58,926 nt of DNA, taken from Faecalibacterium longum CLA-AA-H243. GTDB taxonomy: Bacteria > Bacillota > Clostridia > Oscillospirales > Ruminococcaceae. Location: positions 1-58,926 of the forward strand of contig NZ_JAJEQG010000016.1 of the NCBI RefSeq assembly GCF_020687245.1, read 5' to 3'. The notes below the pieces were generated by a model that was given only the letters and a program-made list of their open reading frames with translations, did no database searches and had not been told where the DNA came from. The position numbers and the translations under genes are program-made. Below, one piece after another: positions 53,047 to 58,926 of the stretch. Each line of letters begins with the position of its first letter. Position 1 is the first letter of the stretch.

Positions 53047-53096
53047 CCCGGACAGTGGGCGAGACCGGAGACTTGCCCCTTGTCCGGGGGCTGTTT
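53047..53096 (+). promoter_or_regulatory. Hairpin in the thl-crt spacer
   Basis: CCCGGACA (53047-53054) pairs with TGTCCGGG (53081-53088), with inner TGGGC/TGCCC pairing, followed by GGCTGTTTTG. It may be a leaky terminator or mRNA processing site that sets the ratio of thl to downstream products. Confidence 0.5.
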
Positions 53097-53130
53097 TGAA
53101 TAAGATATAACCTGAATGGAGGTTTTCACA

Positions 53131-53916
53131 ATGGCATTTGTAAAAACCGAGGTGCAGGGCGCAGTCGAGATCATCACCATCGACCGCCCGAAGGCACTGA
53201 ACGCCCTGAACCCCGAAGTCCTGGCAGACCTGAAGGCTGCTTTTGAGGCAGTTGACCAGTCCGCCATCCGCTGCATCGTCCTGACCGGCGAAGGCGACAA
53301 GAGCTTCGTGGCAGGCGCTGACATCGGCTCCATGAGCACCATGACCAAGGCCGAGGGCGAGGCTTTCGGCAAATTGGGCAATGATGTGTTCCTGATGATC
53401 GAGAGCTTCCCCATCCCCGTCATCGCAGCCGTCAACGGCTTTGCACTGGGCGGCGGCAATGAGCTGGCTATGAGCTGCGACATCCGCATCTGCTCCGACA
53501 ACGCTGTGTTTGGTCAGCCGGAAGTCGGTCTGGGCATCACCCCGGGCTTCGGCGGCACCCAGCGTCTGGCACGTCTGGTTGGCATGGGCATGGCAAAGCA
53601 GCTGGTCTACTCTGCACTGAACATCAAGGCTGACGAGGCTTATCGCATTGGCCTGGTCAACGCAGTGTATCCGCAGGCTGAGCTGATGGAGAATGTCCTG
53701 AAGCTGGCCAACAAGATCGCCAAGAACGCTCCCATCGCCGTGCGCAACTGCAAGAAGGCTATCAACGACGGCATCAGCCTCCCCATCGAGAAGGCTGTCG
53801 AAGTCGAAGAGAAGCTGTTCGGCGACTGCTTCGAGACTCATGACCAGAAGGAAGGCATGGCCTGCTTCCTGAGCCGTGAAAAGCCGAAGCCCAAGGCAGT
53901 GTTCACGAACAACTAA
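53131..53916 (+). CDS. crt: 3-hydroxybutyryl-CoA dehydratase (crotonase)
   Basis: Crt removes water from 3-hydroxybutyryl-CoA to give crotonyl-CoA. The 261-aa protein has the oxyanion-hole segments FVAGADIGSMS and GFALGGGNELAMSCDIRI and the two catalytic Glu (GGNELA and GQPEVGLG). ATG 53131 follows GGAGG; an upstream ATG at 53116 would overlap that site. Confidence 0.96.
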   Translation: MAFVKTEVQGAVEIITIDRPKALNALNPEVLADLKAAFEAVDQSAIRCIVLTGEGDKSFVAGADIGSMSTMTKAEGEAFGKLGNDVFLMIESFPIPVIAAVNGFALGGGNELAMSCDIRICSDNAVFGQPEVGLGITPGFGGTQRLARLVGMGMAKQLVYSALNIKADEAYRIGLVNAVYPQAELMENVLKLANKIAKNAPIAVRNCKKAINDGISLPIEKAVEVEEKLFGDCFETHDQKEGMACFLSREKPKPKAVFTNN

Positions 53917-53929
53917 ACTAAACCATAAC

Positions 53930-53971
53930 GCCTCTGCAATGCCTCCCCGGAAAGGGGAGGCACGGAGAGGC
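53930..53971. repeat. Palindromic repeat in the crt-hbd spacer
   Basis: GCCTCCCC (53941-53948) pairs with GGGGAGGC (53954-53961), and GCCTCT (53930-53935) with AGAGGC (53966-53971), a two-step hairpin. It resembles dispersed intergenic palindromes and may stabilise or process the mRNA. Confidence 0.5.
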
Positions 53972-54008
53972 ACTACATTCAGAAGATATAATAAAGGAGA
54001 GATTTCCC

Positions 54009-54881
54009 ATGAAGATCGGTGTTATCGGTGCTGGCACTATGGGCCAGGGCATCGCAAAGGCATTTGCTCAGGTCGAGGGCAACACGGTTGCTCTGTGTGA
54101 CATCAAGCAGGAGTGGGCCGAGAATGGTCTGGCAAAGATCAAGAAGGGCTATGAGAAGCTGGTCGCTAAGGGCAAGATGACGCAGGAGAAGGCTGACGCT
54201 ATCGTCGCTGCTATCACCCCGGGCCTGAAGGAAGACCTGTGCGCTGACTGCGACCTCGTCGTTGAGGCTGCTTTCGAGGATATGAAGGTCAAGCAGACCA
54301 CTTTCGGCGAGCTGGATAAGATCTGCAAGCCCGAGTGCATCTTCGCTTCCAACACCTCTTCTCTGTCCATCACCGAGATCGGCAAGGGTGTCAGCCGTCC
54401 TCTGGTCGGTATGCACTTCTTCAACCCCGCAGACCGCATGAAGCTCATCGAGGTCATCGCTGGCTGCAACACTCCCGCTGAGACTGTCGAGAAGATCAAG
54501 GAGATCTCCGTTGCCATCGGCAAGCAGCCGGTCCAGGTCAACGAGGCTGCCGGCTTCGTCGTCAACCGCATCCTGATCCCGATGATCAACGAGGCTGCCT
54601 TCATCAAGATGGAGGGCGTTTCCAACATCGCCGGCATCGACACCGCTATGAAGCTGGGTGCCAACCACCCGATGGGTCCCCTGGAGCTGGGCGACTTCAT
54701 CGGCCTGGATATCTGCCTCGCCATTATGGACGTCCTGTACAAGGAGACCGGCGACAGCAAGTATCGTGCATGCCCGCTCATCCGTAAGATGGTCCGCGGC
54801 GGCAACCTGGGCTGCAAGTCTGGCAAGGGCTTCTACGTTTACAACGCAGACCGCACCAAGACCCCTGTCGACGAGCTGTAA
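54009..54881 (+). CDS. hbd: 3-hydroxybutyryl-CoA dehydrogenase
   Basis: Hbd reduces acetoacetyl-CoA to 3-hydroxybutyryl-CoA with NAD(P)H. The 290-aa protein has the dinucleotide fold KIGVIGAGTMGQGIAKAFAQ, the conserved FASNTSSLSITEI, the catalytic His region VGMHFFNPADRMKLIEVI, VNEAAGFVVNRI and the C-terminal DFIGLDICLAIMD. AAAGGAG precedes the ATG. Confidence 0.97.
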   Translation: MKIGVIGAGTMGQGIAKAFAQVEGNTVALCDIKQEWAENGLAKIKKGYEKLVAKGKMTQEKADAIVAAITPGLKEDLCADCDLVVEAAFEDMKVKQTTFGELDKICKPECIFASNTSSLSITEIGKGVSRPLVGMHFFNPADRMKLIEVIAGCNTPAETVEKIKEISVAIGKQPVQVNEAAGFVVNRILIPMINEAAFIKMEGVSNIAGIDTAMKLGANHPMGPLELGDFIGLDICLAIMDVLYKETGDSKYRACPLIRKMVRGGNLGCKSGKGFYVYNADRTKTPVDEL

Positions 54882-54891
54882 ATTAGTTTGA

Positions 54892-54969
54892 AATTTCTCT
54901 CGGTCGTCCCGAAGAAAACGGCCGGGAGGAATTTGTTTGCACAGGACATGAGTGTAGCTGCCCTGTGCT
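54892..54969 (+). promoter_or_regulatory. Two hairpins in the hbd-bcd spacer
   Basis: A 16-bp stem (54892-54907 with 54920-54935, several G-U pairs) is followed by GCACAGG (54940-54946) with CCTGTGC (54963-54969). They fill the spacer before bcd. Likely partial attenuation or RNA processing. Confidence 0.5.
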
Positions 54970-55001
54970 GAAAGAAAAACATCCGTTAGGAGGATATAGC
55001 G

Positions 55002-56171
55002 ATGGATTTTACTCTGTCCAAGCAGCAGCAGATGGTGCAGAAGATGTACCGCGAGTTTGCTGAAAACGAAGTCAAGCCTCTGGCAAAGAAAGTCGATGCC
55101 GAAGAGTATTTCCCCAAGGAGACCGTCGAGAAGATGGGCAAGCTGGGCATGATGGGCATTTACTTCCCCACCTCCGTTGGCGGTGCAGGCGGCGACGTCC
55201 TGTCCTACGTCATGGCTGTTGAGGAGCTGAGCAAGGTCTGCGGCACCACTGGTGTTATCGTTTCCGCACACACCAGCCTGTGCGCAGCACCTATTTATGA
55301 GAACGGCACTCCCGAGCAGAAGGAAAAGTATCTGCCCAAGCTGTGCAGCGGCGAGTGGCTGGGTGCTTTCGGTCTGACCGAGCCGGGCGCTGGTACTGAC
55401 GCTCAGGGCCAGCAGACCACTGCTGTGGAAGATGGCGATTACTGGGTGCTGAACGGCTCCAAGATCTTCATCACCAACGCAGGCTACGCTGACGTGTTCA
55501 TCGTCATCGCTGTTACCGATAAGGTCCTCGACAAGAAGGGCCGTCCCACCAAGCTGTGCTCCGCCTTCATCGTGGAGCGTACCGACCCGGGCTTCTCCGT
55601 CGGTAAGGCTGAGGATAAGATGGGCATCCGTGGTTCTTCTACCTGCGAGCTGATCTTTGAGGACTGCCGCATCCCGAAGGACCGTATGCTGGGCGTGCGC
55701 GGCAAGGGCTTCCAGCTGGCTATGGCTACTCTGGACGGCGGCCGTATCGGTATCGCTTCCCAGGCTCTGGGCATCGCCGAGGGCGCTCTGCAGGAGACCG
55801 TCGCTTACGTCAAGGAGCGTAAGCAGTTCGGCCGCAGCATCTCCGCTTTCCAGAACACCCAGTTCGAGCTGGCCGAGATGAAGGCCCGTATCGAGGCTGC
55901 AAAGTATCTGGTCTACGCTGCCGCTCTGAAGAAGCAGGAAGCTATGAATGGTGCAAAGGTCCGCTACAGCGTCGAGGCTGCTCAGGCTAAGCTCATCGCA
56001 GCCCGCACCGCAAGCGACGTGACCCGCCGCTGCCTGCAGCTGTTCGGTGGCTACGGCTACACCCGTGACTACCCCATCGAGCGCATGATGCGTGATGCCA
56101 AGATCACTGAGATCTACGAGGGCACCAGCGAAGTGCAGATGATGGTCATTTCCGGCGCGCTGCTGAAGTAA
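55002..56171 (+). CDS. bcd: Butyryl-CoA dehydrogenase
   Basis: Bcd reduces crotonyl-CoA to butyryl-CoA; with EtfAB it bifurcates electrons from NADH to crotonyl-CoA and ferredoxin. The 389-aa acyl-CoA dehydrogenase has FGLTEPGAGTDAQGQQTTA, WVLNGSKIFITNAGYADVF, QLFGGYGYTRDYPIERMMRD and the catalytic Glu in ITEIYEGTSEVQ. AGGAGG precedes the ATG, and etfB follows after 17 bases. Confidence 0.96.
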   Translation: MDFTLSKQQQMVQKMYREFAENEVKPLAKKVDAEEYFPKETVEKMGKLGMMGIYFPTSVGGAGGDVLSYVMAVEELSKVCGTTGVIVSAHTSLCAAPIYENGTPEQKEKYLPKLCSGEWLGAFGLTEPGAGTDAQGQQTTAVEDGDYWVLNGSKIFITNAGYADVFIVIAVTDKVLDKKGRPTKLCSAFIVERTDPGFSVGKAEDKMGIRGSSTCELIFEDCRIPKDRMLGVRGKGFQLAMATLDGGRIGIASQALGIAEGALQETVAYVKERKQFGRSISAFQNTQFELAEMKARIEAAKYLVYAAALKKQEAMNGAKVRYSVEAAQAKLIAARTASDVTRRCLQLFGGYGYTRDYPIERMMRDAKITEIYEGTSEVQMMVISGALLK

Positions 56172-56188
56172 GGGAGGCAAGATTTACA

Positions 56189-56983
56189 ATGAAAGCAATC
56201 GTTTGTGTAAAGCAGGTTCCTGATACCTCCGGTAAGGTGGCTGTCAAGGCGGATGGTACTCTGGACCGTGCCTCTATGGCAACCATCACCAACCCCGATG
56301 ACCTGAACGCTCTGGAGGCCGCTCTGAAGCTGAAGGACGAGACCGGCTGCGAAGTCGTCGTCGTCACCATGGGTCCCCCGCCGGCCGAGGGCATGCTCCG
56401 TGAGCTGCTGGCCCGCGGTGCTGATAAGGCTGTTCTGGTCTCTGGTCGTGAGTTCGGTGGTTCTGATACCTTCGCGACCAGCCAGATCCTCGCTGCTGCT
56501 GTCAATAAGATCGGTGTCGGCCCCGAGGACGTCGTGTTCTGCGGCCGTCAGGCAATCGACGGTGATACCGCACAGGTCGGTCCTCAGATCGCTGAGAAGC
56601 TGCACCTGCCTCAGGTGACCTATGTTGCTGACATCCAGAAGGATGGCAACAGCCTCACGGTCAAGCGTATGCTGGAAGACGGCTACATGATGGTCAAGGT
56701 GCAGACTCCCTGCCTGCTGACCTGCATCAAGGAGCTGAATCAGCCCCGCTACATGAGCGTCAATGGCATCTTCACCTGCTACGACAAGCCGATGGAAGTG
56801 TTCGATTACAACGCTCTGAAGGACGATCCGCTGATCGAGGTCGATACCATCGGCCTGAAGGGTTCTCCGACGAACGTCTTTAAGTCCTTCACTCCTCCGC
56901 AGAAGGGCGCAGGCACTATGCTGACTGGCGACGATACCACTGCACAGCTGGCTGGTATCCTGGCCAAGAAGCACCTGATCTGA
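56189..56983 (+). CDS. etfB: Electron transfer flavoprotein subunit beta
   Basis: EtfB carries the bifurcating FAD in Bcd-Etf complexes. The 264-aa protein begins KAIVCVKQVPDTSGKV and has ALKLKDETGCEVVVVTMGPP, GADKAVLVSGREFGGSDTFA and FCGRQAIDGDTAQVGPQIAE with the family signature. It lies between bcd and etfA in the usual order. Confidence 0.96.
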   Translation: MKAIVCVKQVPDTSGKVAVKADGTLDRASMATITNPDDLNALEAALKLKDETGCEVVVVTMGPPPAEGMLRELLARGADKAVLVSGREFGGSDTFATSQILAAAVNKIGVGPEDVVFCGRQAIDGDTAQVGPQIAEKLHLPQVTYVADIQKDGNSLTVKRMLEDGYMMVKVQTPCLLTCIKELNQPRYMSVNGIFTCYDKPMEVFDYNALKDDPLIEVDTIGLKGSPTNVFKSFTPPQKGAGTMLTGDDTTAQLAGILAKKHLI

Positions 56984-57004
56984 TGAAAGGAGCATAGGAT
57001 TACA

Positions 57005-58099
57005 ATGGCTGATTTTAACGAATACAAGGGCGTCTGGGTCTTCTGCGAGCAGCGCCAGGGCGCACTGATGTCCACTGATTTTGAGCTGGTCAGCGAGGCC
57101 CGCAAGCTGGCTGATGAGCTGGGCTGCGAAGTCACCGGCCTGCTGCTGGGCGACAACGTCGAAGGCATTGCAAAAGAGCTGGGCGGCTATGGTGCCGATA
57201 AGGTCATGGTCTGCGACAGCCCGCTGCTGAAGGATTACACCACTGACGCATACGCCAAGGTCGTCTGCGACATGGTCAACGAGTACAAGCCTGAGGTCCT
57301 ACTGATCGGTGCTACCAACATCGGCCGCGACCTTGGCCCCCGCTGCGCAGCTCGTCTGCACACCGGTCTGACCGCTGATGCTACCCATCTGGACATCGAC
57401 ACTGCAAAGTATGTCGAGTTCCTGAAGGAGAGCTCCACCATCGACCTGTCCAAGCAGAAGTTCGATTACGAGGACCGCAACCTGAAGATGACCCGTCCTG
57501 CTTTTGGCGGCCATCTGATGGCTACCATCATTTGCCCCCGTTTCCGTCCTCAGATGTCTACCGTCCGTCCCGGCGTCATGAAGAAGGCTCCCTTCGATCA
57601 GGCCAAGGCCGATGCCTGCCAGATCGTGAAGCCCGCATTCAGCCTGACCGCTGACGACATCAAGACTGAGGTCCTGAGCGTTGAGAAGGCAGCTGAGAAG
57701 CTGGTCGACCTCATCGGTGCAGACGTCATCGTCTCTGTTGGCCGTGGCATCAGCAAGGACGTCAACAAGGGCATCGAGCTGGCTGAGCAGCTGGCTGCAG
57801 CTCTGGGCGGCGGCGTTGTCGGCGCATCCCGTGCTGTTACCGATGCTGGCTGGATGACCGCTGATCATCAGGTCGGTCAGACCGGTAAGACCGTCCATCC
57901 CAAGATCTATGTGGCTCTGGGCATCTCCGGCGCTATCCAGCACACCGCAGGTATGCAGGATTCTGAGTGCATCATTGCCGTCAACAAGAATGAGTCCGCC
58001 CCCATCTTCGGTGTGGCTGACTACGGCATCGTGGGCGACCTGTTCAAGGTCGTTCCCGAACTCATCAAGCAGGTCGAGGCAGCAAAGGCTGCTCAGTGA
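57005..58099 (+). CDS. etfA: Electron transfer flavoprotein subunit alpha
   Basis: EtfA binds the second FAD and shuttles electrons to Bcd. The 364-aa protein has an N-terminal adenine nucleotide-like domain (VWVFCEQRQGALM, VLLIGATNIGRDLGPRCAA) and the C-terminal FAD domain VSVGRGISKD, GASRAVTDAGWM, HQVGQTGKTVHPKIYVALGI and SGAIQHTAGMQDSECIIAVN. AAAGGAG lies upstream. It is the last gene of the butyrate operon. Confidence 0.97.
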   Translation: MADFNEYKGVWVFCEQRQGALMSTDFELVSEARKLADELGCEVTGLLLGDNVEGIAKELGGYGADKVMVCDSPLLKDYTTDAYAKVVCDMVNEYKPEVLLIGATNIGRDLGPRCAARLHTGLTADATHLDIDTAKYVEFLKESSTIDLSKQKFDYEDRNLKMTRPAFGGHLMATIICPRFRPQMSTVRPGVMKKAPFDQAKADACQIVKPAFSLTADDIKTEVLSVEKAAEKLVDLIGADVIVSVGRGISKDVNKGIELAEQLAAALGGGVVGASRAVTDAGWMTADHQVGQTGKTVHPKIYVALGISGAIQHTAGMQDSECIIAVNKNESAPIFGVADYGIVGDLFKVVPELIKQVEAAKAAQ

Positions 58100-58121
58100 T
58101 CAGCTGAGAAATAAGGTCCAG

Positions 58122-58152
58122 GAGGGCAGCTCGAGAGAGCTGCCCTCTTTTT
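58122..58152 (+). terminator. Terminator of the butyrate operon
   Basis: GAGGGCAGCTC (58122-58132) pairs with GAGCTGCCCTC (58137-58147) around GAGA, followed by five T. Confidence 0.92.
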
Positions 58153-58201
58153 GCATTTTACTTTTATTATAAATAAGAAAGAAAACCCTATGATTTTCCC
58201 A

Positions 58202-58230
58202 TTGACAGGAAAGAAGAAATATGGTATATT
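58202..58230 (+). promoter_or_regulatory. Promoter of the riboswitch RNA
   Basis: Perfect TTGACA (58202-58207) and TATATT (58225-58230), 17 bases apart. Transcription should start near 58237. Confidence 0.8.
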
Positions 58231-58309
58231 CTATCCAGAGAGATGAAGGTGCTCAGGCACTGGAAAATCACTTGAATGTGATCGACTCAAAAAAGAGTTT
58301 GCGAATAGA

Positions 58310-58378
58310 ATATTTAGCAAAGCAGTTGAAAAGCTGTGACGCAAAGCTAAAGGGCCTGTAAAATGGTAGCCAGTTGCA
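58310..58378 (+). ncRNA. Cyclic-di-GMP-I (GEMM) riboswitch aptamer without a downstream gene
   Basis: The aptamer core matches GEMM-I: GCAAAGC (58317-58323), a GAAA-loop hairpin CAGTTGAAAAGCTG, the invariant GACGCAAAGC, then AGGGCC and GGTAGCCAGTTGC. GEMM-I RNAs bind cyclic di-GMP, some variants cyclic AMP-GMP. The base before CAAA is G, which I take to favour cyclic di-GMP. A terminator follows at 58384, but no reading frame: the next features are a second terminator and rRNA promoters. Upstream, 58237-58310 can form three small hairpins (GTGC-TCAG-GCAC, ATCAC/GTGAT, ACTC/GAGT). Confidence 0.78.
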
Positions 58379-58383
58379 TTTTT

Positions 58384-58430
58384 AAGGAATTGCCTTTACT
58401 TTGTTTTTGAGTATCGTGATTCCTTTTTTT
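58384..58430 (+). terminator. Terminator linked to the riboswitch
   Basis: AAGGAAT (58384-58390) pairs with ATTCCTT (58419-58425) across a long loop, followed by a run of T. It is the probable expression platform. Confidence 0.6.
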
Positions 58431-58468
58431 AGTCGCCGGAACAGTTCATGTGATGATGTCTCTCGAAA

Positions 58469-58510
58469 CCCCACAGATGAGCAGGAAACATCTGTGGGGG
58501 TTTTATTTTT
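58469..58510 (+). terminator. Second terminator, upstream of the rRNA promoters
   Basis: CCCCACAGATG (58469-58479) pairs with CATCTGTGGGG (58489-58499), followed by TTTTATTTTT. It insulates the rRNA promoters from upstream transcription. Confidence 0.88.
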
Positions 58511-58566
58511 GTCTACGGTGTCGGGACGCCTTACACAAAGAATCCAAGAGGATGAAGCTGATTTGA

Positions 58567-58671
<105 letters not shown>

Positions 58672-58790
58672 TGAGTCCCAGCTAGAAGTAAAGCGAAAAG
58701 AACCAATAGACGTCCGAAAGTTCCGGTCAGCGCCGAGAAACAGAGAACGCTCCAAGTTCGATAAGAAACGAAAAACTTCGAAAAAAGAGC

Positions 58791-58819
58791 TTGACAAAAA
58801 ATCACTTCTGTGATAAAAT
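58791..58819 (+). promoter_or_regulatory. rRNA operon promoter P2 and leader
   Basis: TTGACA (58791-58796) and TAAAAT (58814-58819), 17 bases apart. The following leader, with CCTTGAAAATTGAACAA near 58858-58874, resembles rRNA leader sequence. A 16S rRNA gene is expected just past 58926; it is not visible, so this is an inference. Confidence 0.75.
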
Positions 58820-58926
58820 AATCAAATCGTCAGCCACTTGGCTGAGGCGCTACAGGACCTTGAAAATTGAACAATATCGAAAAACTTGTAACGGAACCTA
58901 TTTTCGTGTTGGAAAAACACGTTAAA

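Noticed and set aside
58237-58310. T-box leader
   Set aside because: An AGAGAG stretch and a GGTGC hairpin recall stem I, but the conserved GGTGGTACCGCG antiterminator is missing and the following core matches GEMM instead.

Overview
The window is about 59 kb of a fairly GC-rich genome. Its gene content and order look like a gut butyrate producer of the Faecalibacterium type (Oscillospiraceae, Bacillota). The main reasons are a complete crotonase-type butyrate pathway (thl-crt-hbd-bcd-etfB-etfA) next to a divergent butyryl-CoA:acetate CoA-transferase gene, a FabK-type type II fatty acid operon, strong AGGAGG ribosome sites and TTGACA/TATAAT promoters. The species call is an inference from gene content; no 16S sequence lies inside the window.

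Layout. 1-5.5 kb: the end of a type I restriction-modification locus (hsdS fragment starting inside a CGGAA pentanucleotide repeat, an unknown gene, hsdR), visibly richer in A+T than the rest, followed by the tail of a broken tyrosine recombinase. 5.6-11 kb: a TetR regulator with two matching operators and a membrane protein, an alkylation-repair pair (alkA-like, ogt), and the minus-strand nfnAB pair for ferredoxin/NAD(P)H electron bifurcation. 11.2-12 kb: five tRNA genes with a duplicated structured spacer. 12-21 kb: a heterodimeric ABC exporter, a GNAT enzyme, an AEC permease, a nucleoid-associated protein, a PH-domain protein, an AraC regulator, a deleted MATE remnant and a VOC protein. 21.3-30 kb: fatty acid synthesis operon acpP-accD-accA-fabH-fabK-(nitronate monooxygenase-like)-fabD-fabG-fabF-fabZ. 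30-42 kb: a peptide-binding lipoprotein, murD with a GNAT gene, two PLP enzymes, a divergent two-component pair, an exported flavin reductase and mgsA. 42.6-49.3 kb: proCBA, TetR, a radical SAM protein and an AI-2E family permease. 49.3-58.1 kb: but, coaD and the butyrate operon. 58.2-58.9 kb: a cyclic-di-GMP-type riboswitch with no gene attached, two terminators and two tandem rRNA promoters; a 16S gene should start just past the window.

How the genes fit together. Thl, Crt, Hbd, Bcd-EtfBA and But convert acetyl-CoA to butyrate. Bcd-Etf reduces ferredoxin and NfnAB can couple reduced ferredoxin and NADH to NADPH, which the fatty acid operon consumes. CoaD supplies coenzyme A to both pathways. 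The exported FMN/FAD protein is a candidate electron outlet at the cell surface.

The strongest non-coding signals are: two copies of a roughly 92-nt element whose 10-bp stem is fully complementary in both although the bases differ; two tRNA-spacer repeats with covarying stems; the CGGAA repeat in frame with hsdS; the orphan riboswitch; a perfectly symmetric -10 region between the sensor kinase and its regulator; and a pair of TGAACA-N-TGTTCA operators.
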